DNA of 10,271 nt, taken from the NCBI GenBank assembly GCA_019423265.1, contig JAHZBS010000078.1, positions 1 to 10,271 of the forward strand, in the 5' to 3' direction. This DNA is from Clostridiales bacterium. Its GTDB lineage: Bacteria; Bacillota_A; Clostridia; Lachnospirales; Bianqueaceae. The notes below the pieces were generated by a model that saw only the letters and a list, made by a program, of their open reading frames with translations, did not search any database and had not been told where the DNA came from. Position numbers and translations under genes: made by a program. Of the stretch, positions 1 to 5,977 are shown piece by piece; position 1 is the stretch's first letter; every line of letters starts with the position of its first letter.

Positions 1-330
1 TATCAATTCAAGGAATGGGAGATCGTCTCGGGCGGCGTGATGATCAGCAACAGCAGGTTTACCATGCCGGCGGACAACGTGACCGTAAAAGCGATCTTTG
101 AAAGGCAGTCAAGCGGCGGGGACGACGGCTACACCCCGCCCACCTACCGGCCCGACGTGGAGGACACCCAGGGCGGCGGTACGTCTTGGGCACAGCAGAC
201 GGGAAGCCCAAAGACGGGCGACGGTTCCCACATGGGCTTATGGCTCTTTACCCTCTGCGCGTCTGCCGGAACACTGGCCGCCCTGATGTTCTTTCGGCGG
301 CGGGAAAAAGAAAACCGCCAGCTTGCATAA
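1..330 (+). CDS. C-terminal end of a sortase-anchored surface protein (5' partial)
   Basis: The frame is open from base 1, so the gene begins before the window; 109 residues are visible. The first ~33 residues, ending in TMPADNVTVKAIFE, match the ending of InlB B-repeat/Flg_new (Listeria-Bacteroides) repeats, which are extracellular modules. A Gly/Pro/Thr-rich spacer follows, then SPKTG (bases 205-219). After it come a hydrophobic helix (about MGLWLF to ALMFF) and the basic tail RRREKENRQLA. That order is the classic cell-wall sorting signal, with SPKTG in place of LPXTG, a variant common in Clostridia. The protein would be exported, cut between Thr and Gly by a sortase and linked to peptidoglycan. 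Its ligand or role cannot be told from this fragment. Such proteins occur both as ordinary adhesins and as surface proteins of conjugative elements; the flanking sequence makes the second option worth testing. Family confidence is high, function low. Confidence 0.85.
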   Translation, partial: YQFKEWEIVSGGVMISNSRFTMPADNVTVKAIFERQSSGGDDGYTPPTYRPDVEDTQGGGTSWAQQTGSPKTGDGSHMGLWLFTLCASAGTLAALMFFRRREKENRQLA

Positions 331-348
331 AAACCAAACATAGCAGAA

Positions 349-381
349 GAGAGCGTAAACGGATAGACCGCTTACGCTCTC
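349..381 (+). terminator. Hairpin behind the surface-protein gene, putative terminator
   Basis: A perfect 10-bp inverted repeat, GAGAGCGTAA (349-358) and TTACGCTCTC (372-381), begins 18 bp after the stop codon. The stem is strong, but what follows on the plus strand (caatttatca) is not a proper U-tract, so intrinsic termination may be weak. The position directly after the gene supports the reading. Confidence 0.5.
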
Positions 382-903
382 AATTTATCATGGGGAGTTG
401 CGCGATAGAATGTGTCTCTCGCTTGATTTAAGCGGCCTTACAGCGGCGTTAGGGGCAGGGTAAGGGGTTTATACTCTCACCCTCGAAAATGGCGTTCTAT
501 TGCGTAACATGACGAACGATATTTCTCTGTCCTGTCTGCTTCTGTTCCATTCCTTTCCGTTCCTGCGGCTGTGCCGCCGTGTTCTGTTCCAAAGGAGAGG
601 GGTTAGGGGAAAGGACGCTCTGTAAGCCTTGTAAATCAAGACTCTTTTTCCCCCTATCGCGTCACATAGGGGCATGAAAAAACGGCGTTTCCGCTCTCCA
701 GCGTAGGAAGTGAGAAACGCCGCTTGCCTTTACCGACGTGCCGTGTCAGCTTCGTTTGCTGGTGGGGCTTATCACGGGGGATAGCATATCAAGGCACTTT
801 CCGTTAAAAGCAGTAAATAGTAGTACAATCAACTCTCATATCCCGTGAAATGCCCGTTTTTCAAGGCTTTCGAGAGATAGCTTGCGGATTTTAGACAAAC
901 AAC
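382..903. other. Gene-poor stretch between surface protein and helicase genes
   Basis: No open frame here has both a ribosome binding site and protein-like composition. A 68-codon minus-strand frame (469-675) starts straight after a terminator U-tract with no Shine-Dalgarno sequence and is rich in Arg and Ser, so I do not call it. Visible structure: a minus-strand terminator (675-722); a small GCGGC/GCCGC hairpin with a 3-nt loop (565-577); and a 10-bp direct repeat TTCTGTTCCA at 540-549 and 582-591 flanking that hairpin. The broken frames and compact hairpins, between a surface-protein tail and an accessory helicase, look like the edge or remnant of an integrative element. That is inference: no integrase, relaxase or attachment duplication is visible. 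Confidence 0.4.
675..722 (-). terminator. Rho-independent terminator downstream of the helicase gene
   Basis: Read on the minus strand, a 9-bp stem (CGGCGTTTC at 714-722 paired with GAAACGCCG at 683-691) is followed at once by TTTTTT (677-682 region). The loop is long, about 22 nt. It lies about 180 bp past the helicase stop codon and would end the two-gene helicase transcript. Confidence 0.75.
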
Positions 904-3102
904 CTATATCATTTCTTGCAGTCTAGACTGTGCCCAATGGTAAACTGTTTCTGTATCCATATAGTCCTTCAGATAGGCAACCTTCAGCAAGGACGGTTCA
1001 ACCTGACGATCGAACTTCTCTTTGATATCCCACTTGATATCCAGATATTCTAAAAGATATGCATCATCCAGCGCAAACTCACATATGGCCTCAAGGATCT
1101 CCTTTTCCCGCAATTCTCTCCGTGTCTTAATCTTAATGCCGACCTTATGCTCAAGCAACACGTGATCATACCCCAACCGGCTCTCCACCTCAGGAAGGCT
1201 CAAAAGAAACAAGAGCGTGCTAAGCTGCTTGCTCCCCAGCCAAGGCATATAAATATATACCCCCTCCTCCGTCAAAATCAGGTTTTGCTCATGAAGCCCC
1301 AATACCCGGTATATTTCCCTAGAGCGAAACAACGTCTGCCTGGCAATTTCCCCCATGTAAGGATACATTACATCTTCATCAAGAACCTGACGCATCCTTT
1401 GGGCCACCTCCTGATGGAAGCAGCCGCCGCTGCCTTCCCACAGCTTTCGAAATGCGCCTTCTGTGCTGACAACAGAAATGGTTCTATTGCTGTGGTTTAT
1501 GGATTGTACCTTCCAGGCCACGCCAGCCAGAACCAACGTGTCCCCCTTTTCTACCGTCAGGTTGACCTGGCCTATTTCATTGCTTTTGTGGTATACGGTA
1601 TATTCCTTCATATCCAGAATATTTGCGTAAAAACTGTAGTGATTTACAATCCGTTCCCCGTTAAGCCCGATAATATATTCCTTTTCTCCTCCCCATTCTG
1701 AAAGCTCAAGCTGGCCGGTCTTAAGCATATACTGTACCTGTTTCTCAATCTCTGCATCGGTCATATGCTCAAACATGGGCAACGACCTGACAAAACTCCG
1801 CAGTTTATAAGGCGTCATCCCATTGTTAGCCACAATACCGCTCATGATTTGTTGGCACAAAAAACTGAACGGTTTTTCTTTACAATAGAATGGTTCAACC
1901 CAGCGCGCTTCAATATACTGTTGAATCATGGCAACCGCCTGGATCATATCCCAGGGAATATTTCCAAAATCCGGCGCTCCGTCGGGGTCAATATAGGACA
2001 GACAAACCACCTTCATATTGGATATTTTTGTTATTCGCCCAGAACGGCCCATACGCTGCACCAGATTGGAAACAGAGTAGGGAGCGTTAATCTGAAATAC
2101 GGTATCTAATGTGCCAATGTCAATTCCCAATTCCAGCGTTGCTGTTGCTATAATGCAAATATCTCCTGTCCCATTGCGCAGCTGCGCTTCAATATCGTTT
2201 CGCATAGACGTTGTCAGGCTGCTGTGGTGAACGCAATAGATATTGGCTTCATTGCGCTGCATGGCGATCATTTTTAAATGGTATGTGATTTCTTCCGCTT
2301 CTCCCCTGGTATTCGTAAAAATAATACTGCGCTTATTTTGACTGGCTTTATACAGGTACTCGTAAAATGCAGTGCGTCCATGCTCCACAATATCCTTTGG
2401 ACCAAAATACTCCTCCAAAAAGAGCCTGATCTTCCTGGCTTTATTATTTTCCCGGACAACAGAAACTTTTCGGGAACTTCCGGTCCCAATCCATCTGGCT
2501 GCGCCCTGCATATCGGATATGGTAGCCGACAAGCCAATCCGGCATACAGAGCGTTTGATTTGCGTTTCAATTTTTATAATATTCGATAACACTTGCAATC
2601 CCCGGTCCGTGCCGATAAAGGAATGTATTTCATCGATTACTATATATTGCAGCTGCCCAAATAACTCGCAAAATCTATCAAAATGGTGGATATACATGCT
2701 TTCAAGTGATTCCGGCGTAATTTGCAGTATTCCCCGCGGCTGGGCTAACAGCTTTCTTTTGTTAGATGTACTGACATCCCCGTGCCAATGAGTCACAGGG
2801 ATCCCACTTTCCTTCAACAGCTCCCCGATTCTGGTGTACTGGTCATTAATCAGCGCTTTAAGCGGGCTGATATATAGCGCTCCAATGGACTGGATCGGTG
2901 CATTATAAAGCCGAGTGATTATGGGAAAAAAGGCGGCTTCCGATTTGCCCGAAGCCGTGGAAGATGAAATAATTACATTGTTATCTGAATGAAACAGTAC
3001 ATCAGCCGCCTGCAATTGTATATCATACAGGGATGTCCATCGGTTTTTATAGATGAATTCCTGTATAAATGGTGCAAAACTTTCAAAAATATTCTCATTC
3101 AA
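904..3102 (-). CDS. Lhr-like superfamily 2 DEAD/DEAH helicase, 732 aa
   Basis: This is an ATP-dependent nucleic-acid helicase of the Lhr-like group. Motifs in order: Q-motif-like region near residue 29 (YDIQLQAA); Walker A SSSTASGKS (46-54); motif Ia SPLKALINDQ (79-88); TPESLE (129-134); Walker B DEIH (157-160); motif III SAT (192-194); second RecA domain with FTNTRGEAE (262-270), HHSSL (292-296), TATLELGIDIG (320-330) and the arginine-finger motif QRMGRSGR (349-356). All motor residues look intact. The remaining ~370 residues resemble the winged-helix and accessory region of Lhr-type proteins. At 732 aa it is much shorter than full Lhr (~1,500 aa) and nearer to BrxHI-size helicases of defence islands, but no BREX, DISARM or Dpd partner gene is in the window. 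The start is TTG; its first bases overlap the stop of the upstream 73-aa gene (TTGA), which implies translational coupling. Substrate (DNA or RNA) and role are unknown; repair or phage defence are both possible. Confidence 0.9.
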   Translation of the reverse strand: MNENIFESFAPFIQEFIYKNRWTSLYDIQLQAADVLFHSDNNVIISSSTASGKSEAAFFPIITRLYNAPIQSIGALYISPLKALINDQYTRIGELLKESGIPVTHWHGDVSTSNKRKLLAQPRGILQITPESLESMYIHHFDRFCELFGQLQYIVIDEIHSFIGTDRGLQVLSNIIKIETQIKRSVCRIGLSATISDMQGAARWIGTGSSRKVSVVRENNKARKIRLFLEEYFGPKDIVEHGRTAFYEYLYKASQNKRSIIFTNTRGEAEEITYHLKMIAMQRNEANIYCVHHSSLTTSMRNDIEAQLRNGTGDICIIATATLELGIDIGTLDTVFQINAPYSVSNLVQRMGRSGRITKISNMKVVCLSYIDPDGAPDFGNIPWDMIQAVAMIQQYIEARWVEPFYCKEKPFSFLCQQIMSGIVANNGMTPYKLRSFVRSLPMFEHMTDAEIEKQVQYMLKTGQLELSEWGGEKEYIIGLNGERIVNHYSFYANILDMKEYTVYHKSNEIGQVNLTVEKGDTLVLAGVAWKVQSINHSNRTISVVSTEGAFRKLWEGSGGCFHQEVAQRMRQVLDEDVMYPYMGEIARQTLFRSREIYRVLGLHEQNLILTEEGVYIYMPWLGSKQLSTLLFLLSLPEVESRLGYDHVLLEHKVGIKIKTRRELREKEILEAICEFALDDAYLLEYLDIKWDIKEKFDRQVEPSLLKVAYLKDYMDTETVYHWAQSRLQEMI

Positions 3103-3320
3103 AACTCAATCACCACATTATCCGAATCAATATCAACGCCATAGTGTTTGGCCATTTCGCTAAATGTAGGCTGTCTGAAAGCATATGCCCGACGGTTTCC
3201 TGGTTTGCTCCGTTTCTTTATACGGGATACCGGATCAACTCTACTTTTTTCAAAGGTATATCCCTTGTTAGAGCCGAGAATTAGCTCCGCATATTCCTCA
3301 GAGTACTCCTTACCTTTCAT
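3099..3320 (-). CDS. Small unknown protein (73 aa) coupled to the helicase gene
   Basis: I do not recognise this family. The start is well supported: ATG with AGAGGTG (3328-3334) 7 nt upstream and a sigma-A-like promoter behind it. The gene ends in TGA overlapping the helicase TTG start, so the two are probably one operon with coupled translation. The protein is soluble, with no signal peptide or membrane helix. An acidic N-terminus (MKGKEYSEEYAELILG) leads into a very basic middle (SRIKKRSKPGNRRAYAFRQP), then an acidic end (GVDIDSDNVVIEF). The basic middle could bind nucleic acid or the helicase; this is inference only. It could also be the shortened remnant of a longer partner protein, since defence-type helicases often sit behind larger genes. 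Confidence 0.7.
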   Translation of the reverse strand: MKGKEYSEEYAELILGSNKGYTFEKSRVDPVSRIKKRSKPGNRRAYAFRQPTFSEMAKHYGVDIDSDNVVIEF

Positions 3321-3385
3321 TTCTATTCACCTCTACACATTCTTCCATAAAGATGACATGCGAAACTGTATGTATAGAATACCAC

Positions 3386-3414
3386 TTGTCAGGTTATAAG
3401 TAAAGTACTATAAT
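3386..3414 (+). promoter_or_regulatory. Sigma-A-type promoter for the LysR gene
   Basis: TTGTCA (3386-3391), exactly 17 bp, then a perfect TATAAT (3409-3414). Transcription would start near 3421, giving a leader of about 55 nt that contains the AATCTATAGG direct repeat. It overlaps the divergent helicase promoter, so both polymerases cannot bind at once. Confidence 0.7.
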
Positions 3415-3421
3415 ATGTAAA
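3393..3421 (-). promoter_or_regulatory. Sigma-A-type promoter for the small gene-helicase operon
   Basis: On the minus strand, TTTACA (3416-3421), a 17-bp spacer and TATAAC (3393-3398) form a near-consensus promoter about 75 bp before the 73-aa gene. It overlaps almost completely the plus-strand promoter of the LysR gene. Confidence 0.6.
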
Positions 3422-3422
3422 G

Positions 3423-3445
3423 AATCTATAGGAAAAATCTATAGG
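3423..3445 (+). repeat. Direct repeat AATCTATAGG x2 at the LysR start region, possible operator
   Basis: AATCTATAGG occurs at 3423-3432 and again at 3436-3445, 13 bp apart. Each copy contains the 6-bp palindrome CTATAG. It lies just past the expected LysR transcription start and just upstream of the divergent -35 element, a position suited to autoregulation. Binding is not shown. Confidence 0.5.
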
Positions 3446-3476
3446 CGAGTATTTTGATATTATGTTGGAGGAAACC

Positions 3477-4397
3477 ATGACGATTTGGCATTTGCAGATA
3501 TTTGTGGCAGTGGCGGAGACGGGGAGCATGAGCGCCGCCGCGAAACGGTATATGATACGCCAGCCCTCTGTCAGTCAAAAAATCAGTGAGCTGGAATCTC
3601 ACTACGGCGTGCTGTTGTTTGAGCGTTTGGGGAATCGCCTTCATATTACAGAGGCAGGGGAAAAATTGCTCCCTCTGGCCCGCGATCTCACCAGCCGTTT
3701 TAATTTTTTGGAGGACTATATGGAGTCTCAGCACACTCTGGACAGGCTGCGGATTGGCGCCACGATCACCGTCGGCAGCGGCATACTCCCGCAGCTCATT
3801 GAGCGCTACCGCTGTGAAAACCCGGATACGGATATCTTTGCCAGCATCAGCAACACGGCCAGCATCTCCCAGAAACTGCTGAACAATGAGCTGGATATCG
3901 CCCTTGTGGAAGGTATCGTTAAAAGTCCGGAGCTGATCAGCAAGCCGAAGCTCAAGGATTTTCTCGTCCTCGCCTGCGGTAAGGGACACCCCTTCTATTC
4001 CAAGCCCTCGCTGCACAGCCGGGATCTCCAGGACATGGACTTTGTCATGCGGGAGCCCGGAAGCGGGACGCGGGAGCTATTTGAACAGTATCTGGCAAGT
4101 CGCCATGTCCGGATTAAGATTGCTCTTGAGTATAACAACCCCGAGGCCATGCTCCAGGCAATTCTCGTGAATCGCTGCATGGCCGTTATCTCCGTCCGGC
4201 TTCTGGAGGAGGCTGCCAGGGCTGAGGAGGTCCATCTCTTCCAGAATGAAGGGCAAGAGTGGAATCGCACCTTCAATCTCGTATACCATAAAAACAAACA
4301 TGTCACCAAGTCCATGCGCCGCTTTTGCACACTGTTGGATCAGTGCCCCGATTGGACGGAGCCGCCGCTGCTTCCCATGCGGCCGCTGCTGGATTAG
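3477..4397 (+). CDS. LysR-type transcriptional regulator, CysL-like, 306 aa
   Basis: This is a DNA-binding regulator that responds to a small ligand. The N-terminal winged HTH covers residues ~1-60 (MTIWHLQIFVAVAETGSMSA, then QPSVSQKISELE, then FERLGNRLHITEAG). A linker helix and the periplasmic-binding-protein-like effector domain follow (~85-290). The effector domain contains MREPGSGTRELFEQ, a motif seen in the CysL/CbbR-like branch. Length is typical for the family. I place the start at 3477, not at the upstream in-frame ATG at 3462, because GGAGGA (3467-3472) sits 4-5 nt before it and LysR proteins usually begin with M-x-I-x-x-L. The gene diverges from the small gene-helicase operon with overlapping promoters. 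LysR proteins commonly repress themselves and control the divergent gene, so that operon is the first candidate target. The ligand is unknown. No terminator with a U-tract is seen after the gene on its own strand. Confidence 0.93.
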   Translation: MTIWHLQIFVAVAETGSMSAAAKRYMIRQPSVSQKISELESHYGVLLFERLGNRLHITEAGEKLLPLARDLTSRFNFLEDYMESQHTLDRLRIGATITVGSGILPQLIERYRCENPDTDIFASISNTASISQKLLNNELDIALVEGIVKSPELISKPKLKDFLVLACGKGHPFYSKPSLHSRDLQDMDFVMREPGSGTRELFEQYLASRHVRIKIALEYNNPEAMLQAILVNRCMAVISVRLLEEAARAEEVHLFQNEGQEWNRTFNLVYHKNKHVTKSMRRFCTLLDQCPDWTEPPLLPMRPLLD

Positions 4398-4441
4398 GGC
4401 GCAAAAAAGTTATGCCCCTCACAGCAGACCGCCTGACGGAC

Positions 4442-4475
4442 AAAAAACAGCTTCGTTTTCAGTTAAACGAAGCTG
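4442..4475 (-). terminator. Rho-independent terminator of tRNA-Leu
   Basis: On the minus strand, the 11-bp stem CAGCTTCGTTT / AAACGAAGCTG (4465-4475 with 4448-4458) has a 6-nt loop and is followed by TTTTTT (4442-4447). It starts 7 nt after the tRNA 3' end. Confidence 0.9.
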
Positions 4476-4482
4476 CCTCTCA

Positions 4483-4566
4483 TGCGGATGAAGGGACTCG
4501 AACCCCCACGGTTGTTACACCACTAGAACCTGAATCTAGCGCGTCTGCCAATTCCGCCACATCCGC
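4483..4566 (-). tRNA. tRNA-Leu (anticodon CAG)
   Basis: The 84-nt minus-strand gene has a perfect 7-bp acceptor stem (GCGGATG with CATCCGC) and discriminator A at 4483. The D arm contains GAATTGGCAGACGC. The anticodon arm is CTAGA-TTCAGGT-TCTAG, giving anticodon CAG (4530-4532 on the plus strand) for CUG codons. There is a long variable arm as expected of a class II tRNA, and a T loop TTCGAGT. CCA is not encoded (the next bases are TGA), so it must be added after transcription. The gene has its own promoter and terminator. tRNA-Leu genes are frequent integration targets, but I saw no second copy of its 3' end here. Confidence 0.97.
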
Positions 4567-4609
4567 TTATTCTAAAAAATCTGACACAGTCACCTTAGCG
4601 ACGGTTTAT

Positions 4610-4638
4610 ATAATATCACATTTTATGTTGCGTGTCAA
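4610..4638 (-). promoter_or_regulatory. Consensus sigma-A promoter of tRNA-Leu
   Basis: On the minus strand, TTGACA (4633-4638), a 17-bp spacer and TATTAT (4610-4615). The predicted start lies about 36 nt before the mature tRNA 5' end, so RNase P would remove a short leader. Confidence 0.85.
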
Positions 4639-4677
4639 CACTTTTTCATTGAAAAAGTCAATTGCAGAAAACCGATC

Positions 4678-5052
4678 TCACCGCCTCAATCCGGTTCGAA
4701 TCATTTCGATTATTTCTTCTTCGGTCTGGCACCTATCGTAATCGCCGGTAAGCTGTCCTTCGCAGTGATAGACGATGCCTTTCTCTCTATTTCTGAGAAG
4801 GCATTTTTCCAGTTCATCGACACCATACCGCCTGGCAAACTCTGCAAAGGCTCGGATCCGGGGCTTATCGAGCATACCTCCGGAGCAAGGGAATTCCGAA
4901 CATTCCCAGCAGCCATTCAACCCTTTTTCCTTACAACATTTATAGTTTTTGCACCAGCCGTGGCTTTCACAGCCTCCGTCCTGGCAACCAATGCAATTTT
5001 CACTGTGCGAACACACGCAACACGCAAGTCCGCAGTATGCAATCGCATCCAT
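4678..5052 (-). CDS. Cys-rich DUF3795 family protein, 124 aa
   Basis: The N-terminal half is dense in cysteine: 13 Cys in the first 56 residues (C7, C11, C12, C14, C20, C23, C28, C34, C39, C40, C48, C51, C56). Phrases such as IAYCGLACCVC, ENCIGC and CWECSEFPC are typical of DUF3795. The spacing suggests bound zinc or an iron-sulphur cluster, but the function of the family is not established. The C-terminal half is helical (IRAFAEFARRYG, TEEEIIEMIRTGL). I chose ATG at 5052 because family members begin just before IAYCGL and an AAGGTG lies about 10 nt upstream; an in-frame ATG at 5073 would add seven residues (MGRCIII) but has no Shine-Dalgarno sequence. No signal peptide, so cytoplasmic. It is separated from the lipoprotein gene by a terminator, and I saw no clear promoter of its own. 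Confidence 0.85.
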   Translation of the reverse strand: MDAIAYCGLACCVCSHSENCIGCQDGGCESHGWCKNYKCCKEKGLNGCWECSEFPCSGGMLDKPRIRAFAEFARRYGVDELEKCLLRNREKGIVYHCEGQLTGDYDRCQTEEEIIEMIRTGLRR

Positions 5053-5075
5053 TATTATAATACACCTTCCCATTC

Positions 5076-5112
5076 TTAAAAATAAGGCGCTCTGAAGATA
5101 CAGAACGCCCTT
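5076..5112 (-). terminator. Terminator of the lipoprotein gene
   Basis: On the minus strand, AAGGGCGTTCTG pairs with CAGAGCGCCTT (one bulged G and one G-U pair) around a short loop, followed by ATTTTTAAG. It lies about 45 bp past the stop of the lipoprotein gene. Confidence 0.75.
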
Positions 5113-5156
5113 GTCTGTCCCACATTTTCAAGAGATCGCGGTTTAGATTTTCTGCG

Positions 5157-5765
5157 CTAATGAAGCCTTTCTGTATTGACCGTTTTTACATCAGGGTACA
5201 CAATGTCGTCCGGGCTGACCCGATGATTGTGACCGCCCTCCCAGCTGACAATCGCATAATCCTCTTCATATGTGACTAGCACATTGTCCCATTTAACTTC
5301 GTCTCCCGTATCCAAATCCTTACAGCCTTCTTTTAGTTGGACAGGATACCGAAGCAGATGCTTGTTTTCTTCCGAATACTCCGTGAGCTCGCGAAAGGGA
5401 ACCCACCCAACATTATCCACGCTGTTGTCCAGCTGAAAACAATAAACAAGCCCCCACAGACCGTCCTCATTCTCAGGCTGATCAAAATGATCCGTCCGGA
5501 CCACCGCGATCAGCGTGACCAAAAAATGAGAGATCTCATTGTACGTCTCCGAATCTTCCGACGGGCTAAACCGCAAAGTGACATTGTCGCCTAGCATTAC
5601 TTTTTTGGGCATATCCGGATTATATAATTCTATATGAGGCCCATATATTTCTTCCCCGGAATCCGATTGCGCTGATCCCCCGCTGCTATTCTGTGTACAG
5701 GAAGACAAAAGAAAGATAGAAATTGACAAGATACCTGCTATTACCGCTTTTCGAACCTCTTTCAT
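5157..5765 (-). CDS. Lipoprotein with an SH3-like region, 202 aa
   Basis: The start at 5765 follows AGGAGG (5776-5781) by 10 nt and gives a textbook lipoprotein signal: basic n-region MKEVRK, hydrophobic core, lipobox LSSC with the lipidated cysteine at residue 23. A longer frame from 5864 would bury the signal peptide and is not used. A Ser/Gly/Gln/Glu linker follows the cysteine (TQNSSGGSAQSDSGEE), as usual for surface-tethered proteins. The body resembles a bacterial SH3 fold: VMLGDNVTLRFSPSED, then WGLVYCFQL and GWVPFRELTEY. SH3-like domains often bind cell-wall peptides, but the match is by eye. The C-terminus contains VTYEEDYAIVSWEGGHNHRV. It would sit on the outer face of the membrane. 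It is probably a single-gene unit, with a terminator on each side. Confidence 0.8.
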   Translation of the reverse strand: MKEVRKAVIAGILSISIFLLSSCTQNSSGGSAQSDSGEEIYGPHIELYNPDMPKKVMLGDNVTLRFSPSEDSETYNEISHFLVTLIAVVRTDHFDQPENEDGLWGLVYCFQLDNSVDNVGWVPFRELTEYSEENKHLLRYPVQLKEGCKDLDTGDEVKWDNVLVTYEEDYAIVSWEGGHNHRVSPDDIVYPDVKTVNTERLH

Positions 5766-5911
5766 ACCACAACAGCCTCCTAAAATTAATCGAATCAAGG
5801 TTTTGTTATCGTGCAAAATTTTATGATCTAATATTAACATATTCTTATGTATTTTTAAATGCACTAAGTTTATAAAAATATAGTTCTATTTATAGACATT
5901 CTTTACAATTC

Positions 5912-5952
5912 AAAACACAAAAGCCCCCATATGCTAGACTACATATGGGGGC
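5912..5952 (-). terminator. Terminator of the winged-helix regulator gene
   Basis: A perfect 11-bp stem, GCCCCCATATG (5923-5933) with CATATGGGGGC (5942-5952), has an 8-nt loop. On the minus strand it is followed by TTTTGTGTTTTG. It lies about 25 bp after the stop of the gene at 5978. Confidence 0.9.
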
Positions 5953-5977
5953 GCTTACCTGACTTCTACGATCTACA

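Noticed and set aside
469..675. 68-codon minus-strand frame in the gene-poor stretch
   Set aside because: It starts right after a terminator U-tract, has no ribosome binding site, and its composition (Arg, Ser, Asn rich) looks like out-of-frame translation.
1147..1701. 184-codon plus-strand frame opposite the helicase gene
   Set aside because: It lies wholly inside the helicase gene, has no ribosome binding site or promoter, and the helicase frame carries all conserved motifs.
3426..4016. 196-codon minus-strand frame opposite the LysR gene
   Set aside because: Shadow of the LysR coding strand; no start signals, and LysR motifs fix the true frame.
4483..4566. tRNA-Leu as an integration site for a mobile element
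   Set aside because: No repeat of the tRNA 3' end was seen elsewhere in the window and no integrase gene is next to it.
5766..5864. Upstream in-frame extension of the lipoprotein gene (33 extra codons)
   Set aside because: It would place the signal peptide internally, while the ATG at 5765 has AGGAGG at proper spacing.
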